A stretch of DNA of 64,000 bases from Euborellia annulipes (taxonomy: Eukaryota; Arthropoda; Insecta; Dermaptera; Anisolabididae). The notes below the pieces were generated by a model, which saw nothing but the letters and a program-made list of their open reading frames with translations, made no database searches and was not told the DNA's origin. Shown here one piece after another: positions 32,620 to 46,652 of this stretch (the first letter of the stretch is position 1; every line of letters starts with the position of its first letter). The position numbers and the translations under genes were made by a program. The stretch is taken from contig JAKCPI010008034.1 of NCBI GenBank assembly GCA_023213315.1, positions 1-64,000 of the forward strand, written 5' to 3'.

Positions 32620-35190
32620 TCGTTAAAATTGTTCTCTCTAAAACAAAAATGAGCCACCATTGAAAATAATTTTTTTAACCACTAGTCATCTATAAATTGT
32701 AATTAAAGTCCCATTAAATTCATCGATTTAGATTTATTTTTGACTTTTATATACTGTATTTTGATAATTGTACTATTGAAATGTTTCCATCTGTCTGACC
32801 TAAATATGAAAATTTCTAGCTAAAGAAAGAGTAAAAAGTAGTAGGAAAAATAGCAAACGAAGAAAAAAAAAAACTAAATCTAGCGAAATGTACCTCTAAA
32901 TATTATTAATAATTTGATCTTAAAATAAGGGAAATAAGCAAAATAATAACAAATAAAAACGTTATTGTGTAAAAAAGAAAATTTGCAAAAAAATTTCAAA
33001 AAAAAAAAAACAATATCGTTTTTATTTGTATATAAAATTCTAATCTATTTAAATTTAAATGCAAAAATGAAATTAAAAAAAGAATTACAAATCTAAACAT
33101 TTAAATACTAGCATAAAGATAAACTAAATAAAAGAACGGAAATAAATTTTATTATTTTATCGAAATATCATAATAGTTTGAAAAGCAAGCTATTTTACAA
33201 TTACAACTCATTTTACAAAGAATTTTATTTAAAACAAGAGCAAGAAAAGGCTTTCTTTTTTTAAATAAAATTATATATAAATAAAAATCAAATTTTCAAA
33301 AAATAAAATTCTTATTAAAAATGGTGTTAGTTCAATAACTTAAATTAATACATTTTATTTATTAGAAAGTGCATATATAAAATAAAAAGTATTTATTGAG
33401 ATAGATATACACTCAATTCTGCTTTTAACAAAATAGATTTGTTCTAAAAAAAATCCTAAAAGAATTTGTAAATTTTGGTGGAATTCGATTTTCTCAAATC
33501 TAAAAGCAGAATTGAGCGAGTTGGTTTTTATTCAACATTTTTTAGCACAAGGGAAAGATAAAATTTCTCAACGCCCCCCCCCCCTCGCCAAAAAAAAAAA
33601 TGTTCAATTTTTGAATGCCTCGTCTTTTTCCAAATATTGAATTATTTTTATTATAAAACAAGACAAAGGCAAAACAAAAATATATTAATTGAGTTTGTTT
33701 GATTGATAAAAACGTTGAAGTTTCTTTGTAATGATTGAAAATTAATGAGAGAATGAATAAATGAAGTTTTTATTCGATGTATTGGAAGTGAATTCTTGCA
33801 AACAGAATATCCAAAATATTCCAATCCAAATTTTAATTTTTTACTCTTTAATTAAGAATTTTTTTTTTTTAGAAAAGAATCAATCAATTTGTAAAAATAT
33901 ATAATCTACTCCCTTTTCCCATCGTTCACCTAATCCCAAATTTTTTTAATTACATTATTGTGGATACATACATAGGAAGGCGGGAAAATAATTTAATATC
34001 TTTAGAATTATACTTTTTTAAACATGATTTTTTTTCAATCTTTAGTAAAATGAGGTTTGGCAGTGACAACAATAAATGTATTTTTCAGTCGAGTGATGAT
34101 GAATGAAGAAATTTTGTTCGAAGGGTCTCGAAATTTGAATTTTAACTAGCATCCAAGGCTCTATTGCTGCCACTACAAATCTGGAATTTATTTCAGACAA
34201 AACTACTATCTCTTCATTATATAAAATGAAAAATTATTTTTTTATGCATTGAATAATTAATTATTGAGTAACATATTTAAATTTTATTAGGATGGTATTA
34301 AAAAAAGCATAAATTTCAATTTTAATTATAAAAAAAAAAAAATATTTTAATCAAACTAATATAGACATTTCGACAATAATAAAATATTTTCCTTATTTAT
34401 TTTTTGTTCCTCCAGCATGCTGTGGAGGGAAGAAGTTACAGTTTACTTAATTTCTTTATTAAATTGTTGATTGCAAAATGCAGTCTTCTACACAGACAGT
34501 CGCATCCCGACGAAGATCAGCATCACATCAGATCAGGGTCAGATCAAGCAGAGGTAACAGAAGAAATGGGTTGGAACAAGGGCTACATACTATATAATAA
34601 CTAAACTAAAATGAAAGGGATTGGACCGGACTCTTAGATTAAATTTGAAAAAGAAAACATGGAAATTTTATTTGTGGTGGTTATTTAGACTTACGGATTT
34701 TGATGTTTGTTGATTGACTCGTTTCGACGAGAACTTTTTGTGATTTAAAATAAAAAATAAAAAAATAATAGAATAAGGAAATCAAATAAAAATAGTGGAA
34801 TGGAATTATAGAATAAAGGAAAATTTTTAAAAATTATATGATAGGTGGGAAATTAAAAAAATAAATAAATAAGAAAAAACCCTCATTAAAAGAGCCGGAT
34901 TTTCAAAAATTTTCAAAATTTAAAGTCAGATCTTCAAAGTAGTAAAGTATCATTTCTAAATGAGAAAAATAAATTTTTTGGAAATTTGAATTCATTAGCC
35001 TTTTATAATCAAGTAGTAAGATTATTTAGAAGAAAATAAGAATTTGTTTTATAAAATTTTTTCTGTTGTCAATTACGTTTAAAATATTTGTATTAAAAAA
35101 AAAAAAAACAAAGGCCTAAAAACTATACCAAAATACATAAACTAATGTGATAGTAAATTTTAAGATACTAATCAGAAATATTCCTAGAAA
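32620..35190. other. Jupiter-like intron with one plus-strand exon-like stretch
   Basis: A/T-rich. At 34415-34552 the plus strand has an acceptor tttgttcctccag, a frame open throughout (begins HAVEGRSYSLL, ends SGSDQAE) and a donor GCAGAG|GTAACAG. I do not recognise the peptide, and it would lie antisense in the Jupiter intron; it may be chance. Confidence 0.35.
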
Positions 35191-35191
35191 T

Positions 35192-35397
35192 CATAGTGGG
35201 TTTGGAGGTTCAACCCCCCCCCCCCCATGGGACCCAAGCCATGATTAGATATTTAAGCTCTATTATAATTTACTCTAGCTAAAAGAAAAAAAAAAATGAT
35301 TTATAAATACCCTAAAATAATCTTAAATTTTTCAAATTTTTGAAAAAATTTTCTTGAACCCCCCTCCCCCCATCAAAAATTTCTGGCTACGCCTATG
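35192..35397. mobile_element. hAT-like MITE, 206 bp
   Basis: Ends CATAGTGGG and TCTGGCTACGCCTATG; flanks CTAGAAAT (35184-35191) / CTAGAAAC (35398-35405) match at seven of eight. Confidence 0.75.
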
Positions 35398-35405
35398 CTA
35401 GAAAC

Positions 35406-36399
35406 CTAAAGTGAATTTTACTCTGCTTTCTTATTTTGATGTTATTAAATAAATGTTTTTCCTAAATATTTAAAAGATCTCATCATAGACATCAGAGGGG
35501 CAGAGTGCCTTCTCCCTCCTTTCGATAGAAAAAACATTAATATTATAATTTTAATCATACACAGTTCTTTATTAGAGTTAATTTGAATCTTAAACTAAAT
35601 CAAAATACTAAATTCTGTATAAATAGGCATAATAAAATTCCTCCAGGTTTTTTATAGGAATGTTAAATGAATATATGATCCTGAGATATATTTTAAATAA
35701 CCAATCTAGTTTAAAAAAAGGCTAATTTAAAGTTTTAATTACAGTAGAACAAGAATCTATATTTCTATTTATCAATCAATTGGCTAGCATTAAGAATTAT
35801 GACGTTTTCAATGTATTGTCCCCTGATCTGTACCATTTAAATTTTATTAAACTTTTAGAGAAATTAACGAATACGGATGACTAGTGGGAATGAGCGTAAC
35901 TAGGGGGGTGCCGGGGGGGGGGTGCTGGCCACCCCAGAAGGCTCGTGTACCCATCCCCCTTCCCAGAAGGCTCCCTGCTCCAAGAAAAATTGAGAAAGTA
36001 TGGGGCTTTCCATGCCCCCCTCCCAGCCAAATTCTCTAGTTAGGTGGCTCCAGTGGCTGCGATCTATTAGAGAGCAGAACACGCATGTTCAGTTATTAAA
36101 TTTCCAGAAATGGGCATGGGTGGTTCTTTTAGGGAGAAGATCCTCAAAAAAATCATCAATTTAATAAGAATTGTTTTGTTTTGTGCTACTGGTGTTTGAA
36201 ATGTAATATGCTCCTAAAACTTAATCCTAAATTTCTGCAAAACCTTTTGAAATAAAATGAATTTTCACAAAAATCAAAAGTTTTGTAGCTCTGACCTCTA
36301 AAAATCCGACTGTCTTATATGAAGGCGATGTTCTAATGATAATGGAAGGAATAGGATGATGATAAGTAAATGGAAAAGGAATAGGATAAGGGAGTTTAC
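35406..36399. other. Jupiter-like intron
   Basis: 35888-36070 is a GC-richer repeat end (gagcgtaactaggggggtgc) of the CATGGGCGTAA-like type; its partner is unclear. The frame at 35900-36082 (-) belongs to it. The rest is A/T-rich. Confidence 0.45.
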
Positions 36400-36531
36400 C
36401 TGGCCGGCGGAAGCCCCGGCGCAGGAGCGGCCTGCGTATGGCGTGCGCACTTCCGGGCGGGTAGTAAAGGCCTCCTAGGCCACTGCGGAATCCTTGCGCC
36501 GATGACGGGGTGGTTCCGGGACGGGGGCGAG
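36400..36531 (-). CDS. Jupiter: Candidate cassette exon of the Jupiter-like gene
   Basis: GC-rich island on the minus strand in an AT-rich intron. Acceptor gtatgcag follows a TG-rich tract; donor is CCAG|GTAAAC. The exon is 132 nt and has phase 1-1: the leading CT completes the G left by the core exon, and its last G joins AT of the terminal exon, so it can be included or skipped without a frame change. The open frame is Arg/Gly/Pro-rich and includes GLGGLYYPPGS and RRPLLRRGFRRP, giving a strongly basic insert of 44 aa. I do not recognise the segment from other Jupiter proteins. The neighbouring TG repeat also produces longer open frames at 36227-36671, which I treat as by-products. Splice signals and phase are good evidence; inclusion in mRNA is inferred. 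Confidence 0.6.
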
Positions 36532-38480
36532 CTGCATACGCCACCCCCGGCACACACACACACACGGCACACACCCACGCACACACAGGCATACATCTCA
36601 CACATCGTGGACCCGTCACCAAAGACACCCGTCAAGGGAGGAACCAAGGGTGGGAAGGTGAGGGTGCACATACCTCAAGTCGAGCATTTTTAAATTAGGC
36701 AAATACCTCAAGATATTTAGAATAAAATCAGGAACTCTTAAGAAATAATCTGATTGCCTCATCTTCAATGATCTGAAACGCATCCGGATGAATTAAAATG
36801 TGATTTATACCTTTGAACATGAAAAATTCATGACTGTTATATTGAGGAAGCAAATGATTAGAAACATGGGCAAAAACAATTTAAGAATTGATCAATATTA
36901 ACCACATATATTCCGTAAAACATTTCAGATCACTATGGATTGATTAATTAATAAATCAGGAGTAATAATGTTCAAATTAATTGATTTCTCATCTTAGCTC
37001 ATCATTTAATTGAGATATATCAGACTTCAAATAAGAATTTAAAATCATGAAGGTAACGGAAAACAGAATGAATTGAAATTTATTTCTATTAGGACTTGAT
37101 GTTATTTGTCATCCTTGTTGAGGATCATTAAACATAAAGATCCAAACTTACATCTTCATTCCAAGTTCTGTGGATTGATAAATACCGTAAAGCAACAAAA
37201 AATAAATCTCGAGGGTTTCCGGTTAAATTTGTATTTTATTTCTTTGAGTTCCTGATTTTACGGATGCTGTTATTGATAAATGATTCATCATCCTCACTTA
37301 TCTTCCAAAAATGTTAATCTACTTTGGAAAGAATTTAAGGAAGATGTAACAATCCATTCAAAAATTCTGCTTATAGTTTCTAACTCAATATAAGAGTTGA
37401 CTTGACGGTCTATATTTTTAAATTTGTCTTATTAGAAATTTCTATCTCAGTTTTTATCAATGACCCAATATTTTAAAGTCAAATTATTTCTGAATCGAGA
37501 GAAATAAATGCGCATACTTTGGTAGACTGACAAGACTAGAATTTCTTCTTGTAGGGGGGCTTAATTTCTGCTCCGAGTTCGTTTATGAAAAGATGTATAG
37601 ATAGAATATACTGTATCTAATAAACACATTGTACGTACTCTATTGTGTGGTTTTAATTGGATTCATAATATGAAAGGATGAATAGATAGATGGAAATTTC
37701 ATCTCATAAACGAATTAATAAAAATCAATATTTATTTTTAATTAAATTTTAAATAATGGTTAAGGCATTATTAAAAAATATAATTTAAGCAAAATAAAAA
37801 TTGTTTTTTTTTTTTTAATTATTTCATATTTATATTTTTCAAGCCCATTTAACCATTGATTATATAAAGAGACACCCTCAAATTGATCAAATAATATTTG
37901 TTTAAAACAAGTTAACTAACAGTTTCTATCAAAATAATTATTAAGTAATTCCGTTTCCACATTTCCTTAAAATGAAAAACCAAGACCCTTCCCCTCGCCC
38001 CTAAGAGAGGGGAATTTAAGAAAAGGAAAATTGCAGCCAATTATCCTGAATTAGAATTCAACTCCATTAAGACAAAATAAAAAGATTAATTTAAAAAAGA
38101 TGGTAATTAAAGTGACTGATATTTGAAGGGTTCGTAAAACTATAATTATACTTTAATTAGCTGTAACTATAATTTTGCTAAGGACACTTATTAATATATT
38201 AATTAAATGGGATAATATAATAATTACGGTAGTTAATAAATTGAGGAAAACATGAAAATTAATCCAAATAATTAAATAACCCTCCCTTCTATTAAGATTA
38301 ATAATAATGGATTTATTTGAAAATTTTAATAATTTTTTGCCACATAAATATTTCAAAACTTCTTTCCTGGTTTCATAACAAAAAAATCCATGAGATTTTT
38401 CGAAAAAATTAATTTTAGAATAATCAATTATTGAATTAGCCAAAGGTGTATAACCCCCTTAAAATGATCAAAAAAATATA
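36532..38480. other. Jupiter-like intron
   Basis: 36545-36600 is a CA/TG repeat just upstream (minus-strand sense) of the cassette acceptor. Another donor-like site, CTTGAG|GTATGTG, lies at about 36671. Remainder A/T-rich with no gene. Confidence 0.45.
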
Positions 38481-38996
38481 CAGGGTGCAGCGCATGAAGG
38501 GTTTGTTACCCACTCAAAACACTATAGAAAATTTATTTATCAATATTTTTATTTATTAGCAAAGCAAAAATATTCTATACAGAACATATTAATTATAAAA
38601 CCTCGTTTTATTGTATGTATCCACATTTTGCTTTAATAATTTTTTATCAAGTCAGTGAAAAAACGACTCCCATGCTGCAAGCACGTGAGCAGATTGAAGT
38701 GCGGCACATGAAGTGTTACTAAATTCAAATGGTTTTGGAAGCTGTCTGAAACCATTTGAATTTAGTAACACTCAGAGAACAAATACAGGGGTAACACTTC
38801 ATGTGCCGCACTTCAATCAGCCCAGATGCGTGCAGCATGCGAGTCGTTTTTTCACAGACAAAATTATTAAATCAAAAGGTGGATACATAAAATAAAACGA
38901 TGTTATGTTTAGAATATTTTTGCTAATAAATAAAAATACTGATAAATAAAATTTCAAAAGGGTTTTGAGTTGGTAACACTTTATACGCCCACCCTG
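38481..38996. mobile_element. Mariner-like foldback MITE, 516 bp
   Basis: Ends CAGGGTGCAGCGCATGAAG and its imperfect complement ending CACCCTG, each next to TA (38479-38480, 38997-38998), as for Tc1/mariner elements. Nearly the whole element is one imperfect palindrome; the inner stem ctaaattcaaatggtttt is perfect around about 38743. One arm has an extra 25-30 bases. No transposase. Confidence 0.88.
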
Positions 38997-38999
38997 TAT

Positions 39000-39748
39000 T
39001 TACATTTCAAAAAAAAGTTTTTCGTTGCCAAGGTGAGAAAAAATATTGTCAATTTTTTTTATCGCAATTTAAAAATGCTCGACTAAATAAGCAAGGTATA
39101 GAAAATAATAATAATAATAAACTACTCATTGTACTTTTAAAAGACGGAAATAATAATTTCCTTATTAAAATAATACGTAAGAAGGTAATCCGAAATTTTA
39201 TGAATTTTATACTTTACTTCAAAATTAAATTTTATTAATTTTAGTGTATGACTAATTTTTTTAGAGAGTACTATTATTATTATTATTATTATATTTGTTT
39301 AAGATAAAATTTTTATATTTAAAAATAAAGGATGTGTAGGCGTGTTTTGGTGTTCAAATGAATGAATGAATGAAGAAATTTACACTGAATGATGGATGAT
39401 TTTTGATTAATATCTGTGCTTTCTAATAAAAAAAGCCAGGAGCAGAGAGAAGTCAAAAAAGGATGAGGATTCCATTCAAGGGCGATTTTTTCATTTCACC
39501 AAGAAAAATAATAATCCGAAACCTAATTAATTAGGTAGAAATTATTTGATGTCGTGGGATAGAAAAATAAAATTTAGTATTGAGAAGAAAAGTTACAAAA
39601 TAAAAACCTCGTAAAATTATAATTATTATTTATATAATTATTTAATAATAATTGTTTTTGTATAGTTTATAATGTAAAGTTAATCCTAAGGGCATTTCAC
39701 CAGTATACAATTATATAAAATATTAATAACAATTATTTTCATTTTAAT
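39000..39748. other. Jupiter-like intron
   Basis: A/T-rich, (ATT)n at 39270-39290, no gene seen. Confidence 0.5.
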
Positions 39749-39970
39749 CAGTGGCGTCATTTCAACTTTTTCTTGGTGGAGGGGTGGAACTTATTTTTTT
39801 CTTAAAATTTACTTACAAATAGGGTACTCAAATTTGGCCAAAAGATATTTAATTTAATTAATTGTTTAATTTTTTTATATATTTTAAAGTGTTTTATTTA
39901 GAATAATATATTAATAAAATTAAAAAAAAATCAGAGTCCTTTTGCCCCCCCCCTCCAAATGACACTTCTG
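39749..39970. mobile_element. hAT-like MITE (ATTTCAAC family), 222 bp
   Basis: Starts CAGTGGCGTCATTTCAAC, ends CCAAATGACACTTCTG; flanks ATTTTAAT / ATTTTATT match at seven of eight. Same family as 25599 and 50455. Confidence 0.85.
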
Positions 39971-39979
39971 ATTTTATTG

Positions 39980-42900
39980 TTCAAAGATTTTTATTTCAAA
40001 TGTTAAAGAATGAAAATATCAAAAAATTTTAAATAAATATTTTTATGTAAAAGATCTGATCTCGGTGTCTAAAGTTCTTTTTAACTAAAAACTAGCTGTT
40101 CAAAAATGAATTTGATTCACTAACATGGAATTTATTTTCTCAGCAATAATATATTTTACAGACAGACACTTTAGGGATACTCGAAAGGGAAACTTTCTTG
40201 AAAATATTGATTTTCTTTCTCAGTCAAGGCTAATTAAATTTTATAAAATCTATTATTTCTATTGTATATAGGCCTATTATTATTTTATATAAATTTTATT
40301 ATTTTTAAGCGAATCAATGCTAAAAGAGACACTTTTTATACATAAAAAACTGTGGATTTTTATACTTATCATTCACTCTAACATTCTAGACTACATTTAC
40401 ATTTATATTACCAAAATTACTATTGCAATTTTAATGCACAATAAGGTCTTTGAACTCTAACACGTCACCTTCTAGAGATTTATTGTATGATTGATTAATA
40501 AATTGAACTGAAAATTATCATCAATTTGTTCCTTAAAATCTTCATCCCTAATCTGAATTAAATTATAATTCTTTGAACAATAATAGAAAAAAAATTTTCA
40601 AGCAATTGTATAACAATATATTAAATGTTTGAAAATAATTATTATTATATGTTATTATGTGAAATTAATTAACAGAACTTCTTTTTTATGTTCATCTAAT
40701 AAGTAATAAAAAAAGATAATTATTGACATAGCCAATATCATTAATATATTTACAATGAATATATTTTTATATTTAAAAAAAATACTATGCTAAAGGCTTG
40801 TTTTGTATATACAAATTGTTTTTTTTTGTGAGTTTATACTCCTTTAAGAGGAAGAAGGTTCTCGTAAGTGTGCAACACCGCATTCCAAAACCCAATACCT
40901 TTAAAAATTAATAAAAACAAAAGAATCCAACAAACAATAAACAAAAGGGAAAGGAATATCGTATTTAAAAAAAAAAGGCAAATGGAAAATAAATAAGTAA
41001 TATAAAGGCAGGCCTATGATTAAAAAAAACTATGTATGCGGCAAAAAAAGGAGTTTTTACTGGAAGATAGGCCACCAAACCTACACGCGGATTGTAATTT
41101 CTATGCGAAAGCTTTAATCTAAAAAAATTTTTGTTTCAAGTTTTTTCGGAAATAAAATTGAAGTTATCTAATACTTCTATTATATACGGTACAAGCCAAA
41201 AATTTTTTTTTAATAAAAAATGTCAGTAAATAGTACATTTACTTAATTACAATATTCTTAATTACATATTTAAATTGATTATGCAATTATTTAAAGGGAG
41301 GCATAATAATTTGGATATTATTAATTCTCTTGTTAAATAATAACAACATTAAAAAATGTAACCGCTATTCACTATATATATTGAGAAAGGGTTTTGAGTC
41401 TTAAAAAGATATGTTAATTTTGTGCTTGTTAATATGATATAATCATATTTATTTCTTTAAACTAAGAAAATGACAATCATTCGTTTTGATTGTTAAATAT
41501 TTTCCAAATGGCCTTATTTTTTTTTTTTTAAAGAGAAAGTAAATAGTAAAAAAAAGAAAGTCAAAAAAAGATAGTATCACTAGAAGATAAATGATACCGA
41601 CACAAAAAAATAAAGATAAAATAAATAAATGAAAAAAAAAAAAATAGAAGATAGGACCAGATAGAAGTGAGGTTAGTGTTAAGCTTTGACATGCGGACTT
41701 ACACACACATATATGGTCTTGAAATTCATCATCATCATCCTCTTTCTCTCTCATTTGTATTTATATGAATGATAAATTGAGATAATAGAAAAGAATCAAA
41801 TGTCAAAGTCATCACTCAACAACATTTTGCGACTTGAGGGAAAAGGAAGGAAAGGGAGGGGGGAGGCTATGAAGTCAAAAGATAACGAATAGATTAATAA
41901 AAAAAAAAAAAAAAACATTGGAGAAATCAATAAATATTTAACTTATAGAAGTTCAATGAACCTTCCCTGCTTTGACAAAAAACTTGTTCTTAGATAAACT
42001 TCCAATCAGTGGATTATAATAAAAAAAAAATTAATTATTTACTTTTCTTTTCTTTAGTATTATAGGTAAATAGATCTTAATAAATTAAATATAATTAAAA
42101 AATTTTCTTTGGATTGATATTAGAATAAAATAATTTAAATATCAAATATTTAAAAAAAAAAAACAAAAAAAAAATTTTTTTTATTTAGTAATTACTGGCT
42201 TAGATATTTTTTTGAGGGGGGGGGAGAGGGCGGATATAAATAATTTTTAATATTAAAATAATTTTTCGAGAGATCCACAAAATAGATATTAGTATAAAAT
42301 TATGCCCCGAATGAAGCTTGGCAAATAAAAGTTTTTTTATAAAAAAAAATTGCTGGATAATTTTGTCTCAAATTTAAAGCCTAGCTTGAGCCTATGACTT
42401 TATTTATTTTACTTTATTTGGGGTATTTATTAATTTTACATATAATAGTATATGGTTTTCGAATGATGGGGGAGGTGGCGCTAAAAAGGTATTGTGCCCC
42501 AGGCGCGAGTTAAGCTCGCTACGCCACTGGACACACTTATAACTTTATTCGAGACAAACGTTTCGGCAATCATAACAGCCGCCATTTTCAGTGCCAATGA
42601 ATGTTTCTTAAGATGTCCCTGTCATATACATGGGCGTAATTAGGGGTGTCCTGTGGGGGCCCGGGTCCCCCAGAAGGTGCTTCTCTTACACCAAACTACC
42701 GTATATGCCAAATACCAGTAAAAATAAACTTCTCTAACTATTAAACTAAAATAATTTGGTGATTAAAAATTTTTAATTTTCTAAACTTTCAGTCAATTAC
42801 TCAAGGCAAATAAATAACAATTATTGTCATTTATCGGTAATTTAAAAAAAAATTATGATGACTTGGAACAATCAGCGTGTGGAACCCCCCCCCCCCCCTC

Positions 42901-45900
42901 CGGTAGTTATGCAATAAAGTCAAACACCAAAATGGCTTTAGTAGCAGCAAAGGATTAAAAAAAAAATTAAATGATTTTTTTATTCAATTTCTCCAGCCTG
43001 TTCTTTAAAAACAATTAAGACATTCGTTAAATTGCAGCTACTTTGAACTTCATCAAAAAATTTAAAAAAGCTTTAAAAGTTATTCTTTAAATATCAAGAC
43101 TTTTCTTTGATAAGATAATTTCATTTTACCTTTATTAATTTTTATTTAATTAAAAAAAAATAAATAATGTCCATCTATAGCCAGGAATTTTTAAGGAAGT
43201 AGTATCGATTGAGAAGAGATAGGAAAAAGGAACTTAGATATTGAAATAATTCTTTTACAGAGTTAATTCCTGCATTTGATTGCAAAGAATTATATGTTTA
43301 AATGAAAATATAGAATCAAATGAGTGTAGGATAATGAAATATAAATTACCAATGATTATGATAATTGTAAATAAAAGTTTTTCATGGCATATTATATTAA
43401 ATATTAATACCCAAACGCTTATTTAAACACGTTCCCTATATGTGTCTTCATTTTTCGAAAATAATTAATTATTATTATCCGACCAAGTTTAGCCGAATAT
43501 TATTTTTTAAACAAAATTTTGGAATTAATTTTAATCAACCAAAAATTGATTGATGATAAATTTAATGAAAAATCACAAATAAAAAAAAAAAAAAAAAATT
43601 CATAAATAAATCACAATCTCATAGAATTTAGATAATAAATAATTTTCTTATACAAGAACTTTTAATCTAAAATTAATTAATGTTGGATAAAAAGGCTATT
43701 TCATCAAGGGGAAGGCGCAGGCCTTTTGTTCTCTTATTTAATCCAATAGACTTGTTGAGAAACAAAGCTAATTTTAAGGACAATTTCTACCTCCGGATCT
43801 GTCGACATCTGATTGATGGCTTCCTCTCTGAGTTGCCTCAGTCGCACCGGAATTTTATTTTATTTCACCCTAAGATTCTAAGAATAAATTTCGAACTAAG
43901 GTAAAATAAAAAAAAGCCGTTCAGTAGGAACTAAGATCGTTTTATTATTTAAGTTAGGAAATAATTGTTTGCGTGATCCAAAGAAAAAAAAGAGCATTAA
44001 TAAAATGAATCCATTTTTTACCAATTAAATATATTATTATAAAACTTTTTAATTAATATTAAAAGAAGAGGGGACACTAGATTTTTGATAAATGAAGAAA
44101 AAATAATTTTTTTAAGTTGTCAATATTTTTTAATAATTAAATTTCCGCCCTCAGCTGGGAGAATTGAAAAGGCGCAGTGACCATCTGTCCAATTTTTATT
44201 CTTATAGGGACTAGGCTCAATTGAAATTATTGTTTTATAAGCATGGTTTGCTTGACATGTTATCCCAGATCAACACTTATTTCCCATATAAATTAAAATC
44301 TTTTATGAGTTCTAGGCATTAATAAATATTTGAAACATACGGCAAGTCTAGTCAAAAAACCTATTTGGAAACAAAAAACCAAGGAGAAGGAAGTTGTGCT
44401 TCATTCGTATTCAATGGAAAATTATAAATTTCGCTCATTTATGAAAAATGATTCATCATTTAAACAACTATTTAGACCTTGTATCATTTTAGAAGTGCAA
44501 AACCGATACTTCTAATCATTTCTAATTATATTCATATTAAAATAAACTGCGCTTTAACCATAGACTAGTAACTATTTTAATTTTTTATGCCAATTTTTAC
44601 GGCAATGAAAATGAAAACAATATTTTGTAATGTTAGATAATTAGGCAAAACAAATTATGTCTTCTAATGAAAGCAGCTCTGGGAAAAAAATAAATTTTTT
44701 CTCATCTATTTATTGAAATTCTATAACGAAAGTTACTTTTATTTAGTGATATTATATAATAAAAAAAAGAAACATTTTTCTTTCTCTATTATCTTAGGTG
44801 ATAAAGGACATTTTTCGAATTATATTTATTTACGTAATCGTAATTTATATTATTACAAGCGCATTTTTAATAAACATTTATCCAAGGTTCAGACCTTGCT
44901 TAATCTACTCTTAACTATTGTTGAAAAAATAATATAGCAATTGTTATTAAAATTTTTTATTAATATGGATCTTTATTTATTCATTTCTATGTATTGTCAT
45001 ATTTGAGGGGAAGTTCAAGCCCGATTCCTTACGATACTTTTTTTATCACTTCTTTCAGAATAGCGCAACTCTCTACGACGATTATATAAACAACGAATGC
45101 CCCAAGAGGCCATGAGGCCTCATAGAAAAAAAAACGTCTTTGTATCCTGAATGAACTTGGTATAAATAAAAGTGTTTTTCTGTACATGTTCAATATAAGT
45201 GAATTTATTTGAAAAATCAAAATGATTTGCCGATCTTCAGGGATATTTTTATAATATACGTATTACATTTTTTTAAATGTTCAAATAGGTGTACCGGTAC
45301 TTGGTATCATCTGGCTCTCTGCCAAAAAAAAAAAAAAAAGCTTTGAACATTGAGTGCTTTTCCTTTTAGCACTTTTTTAATCAACTTTTCCAATAAACAG
45401 ACAATTTTTTCGACAGGACAAGTGTTTGCTTCCTTAATGGAATATAAATAATTTCATAGAGTTGAAAGGTAATATTAATAATTTCTTTCTAAAAATGGAT
45501 TATATAAAAGAATTTAAAATTTAATTTTACAAATCCATAAAAAAAGTATCTAAGTTGATTCTTTTTTTTATAAATTAATGCTCTGAATAATCAATAGTTT
45601 CTCTCTCTTCTTATAGTTTGGAAATTGTTTTATACCAAAGTGGAAGAGCTTATGTTAGACTAGCAAAAAAAAAATTTAATTCATCAAAACTACATTTCGT
45701 ATAAACGTTCGTGAAAATGATAATAGAATTTTAATCCAAAAATTTCATAATTTGTGTTGCGGGTTGCGTGAGCGGCGGGCGTTGTTTGATTGGGTAAACC
45801 ATTTTTTCAGTATTCGTGTATTATTTAAAAGAAAACAAAAGAGTGGTCTGATTGAGACAAGATTCTTAATAATTTTCTATCTAAAAATTTTATAATTGTA

Positions 45901-45930
45901 TAGCTTCCTCTCTCTATATATATACATACA
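39980..45930. other. Jupiter-like intron, AT-rich with repeat ends
   Basis: 42190-42535 looks like a decayed MITE (right end ctcgctacgccactg). 42540-42600 (-) holds a hammerhead-like order with CTGAAAA in place of CTGANGA. 42630-42905 is a repeat starting catgggcgtaattagggg and ending in the segment shared with 27735. 43680-43904 is a GC-richer patch open on both strands that I cannot identify. No exon of the Jupiter gene was found here. Confidence 0.45.
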
Positions 45931-45932
45931 GT

Positions 45933-46203
45933 CAGTGGCGTAACGTACGCCCCCGCAGACCCCGCAATGCGGGGGGGCCCACGGGCCGGGCCGGGCTAAA
46001 AAACTGTATCTCCTCAGGGCTCCGGTAAAAACGGAAAAATTTAGATTAAAAAAAAAATTAATGAAAATTTGTCTTTGAGAGGGCTCGGGGCTCTCAGGGT
46101 TCAGGGATATACTGTATTTTAAAAATATTTTTTGTAAGGTCTAATAATGGGGCCCGAAATAAAGATTTGCGGGGGGGCCCAGCTAAAAAACGTTACGCTA
46201 CTG
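45933..46203. mobile_element. hAT-like MITE, 271 bp
   Basis: Ends CAGTGGCGTAACGTACGC and AACGTTACGCTACTG, exact duplication CATACAGT (45925-45932, 46204-46211). GC-rich interior. Confidence 0.92.
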
Positions 46204-46652
46204 CATACAGTATATTCTGGATCCACAACAATTGAATTTTTAAAAAACAGCTTAATTCAATGTTTTTGTTTAATTTGGCCTTAATATGGTATCGATTCTA
46301 AACTAATTAACATTGATTGGTTCGTTTGTTTTATTTCTTAAAAAAAAATTTTATTAAGATGCAGGTCGTAGAGGTTGAACGTATAATGATGAAAGATAAG
46401 ATAATAAAAAAACAAATTTATTTAATTTTGTCAGTTTTTTATGAATTTTCTAAAAAAGGATTGTATATCTTTTTCTTTTTTTGGGTTATCATTATAAATA
46501 AATACCCAATATGTTTAAATGGATAATAATACTAATCTTTTTAAATATAAATATTCGCCCTTGAAAGTTAAATATGCCATGTATATGCTATGATTTAATT
46601 TTGATAAAAATGAGGATGAGAGGAGATATAATGAAGGTGTTAGATTGTGGGT

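Noticed and set aside
36227..36671. Two long minus-strand frames and two plus-strand frames around the cassette exon
   Set aside because: Most of their length is a CA/TG repeat; only the part between the acceptor at 36531 and donor at 36400, in one frame, fits the gene.
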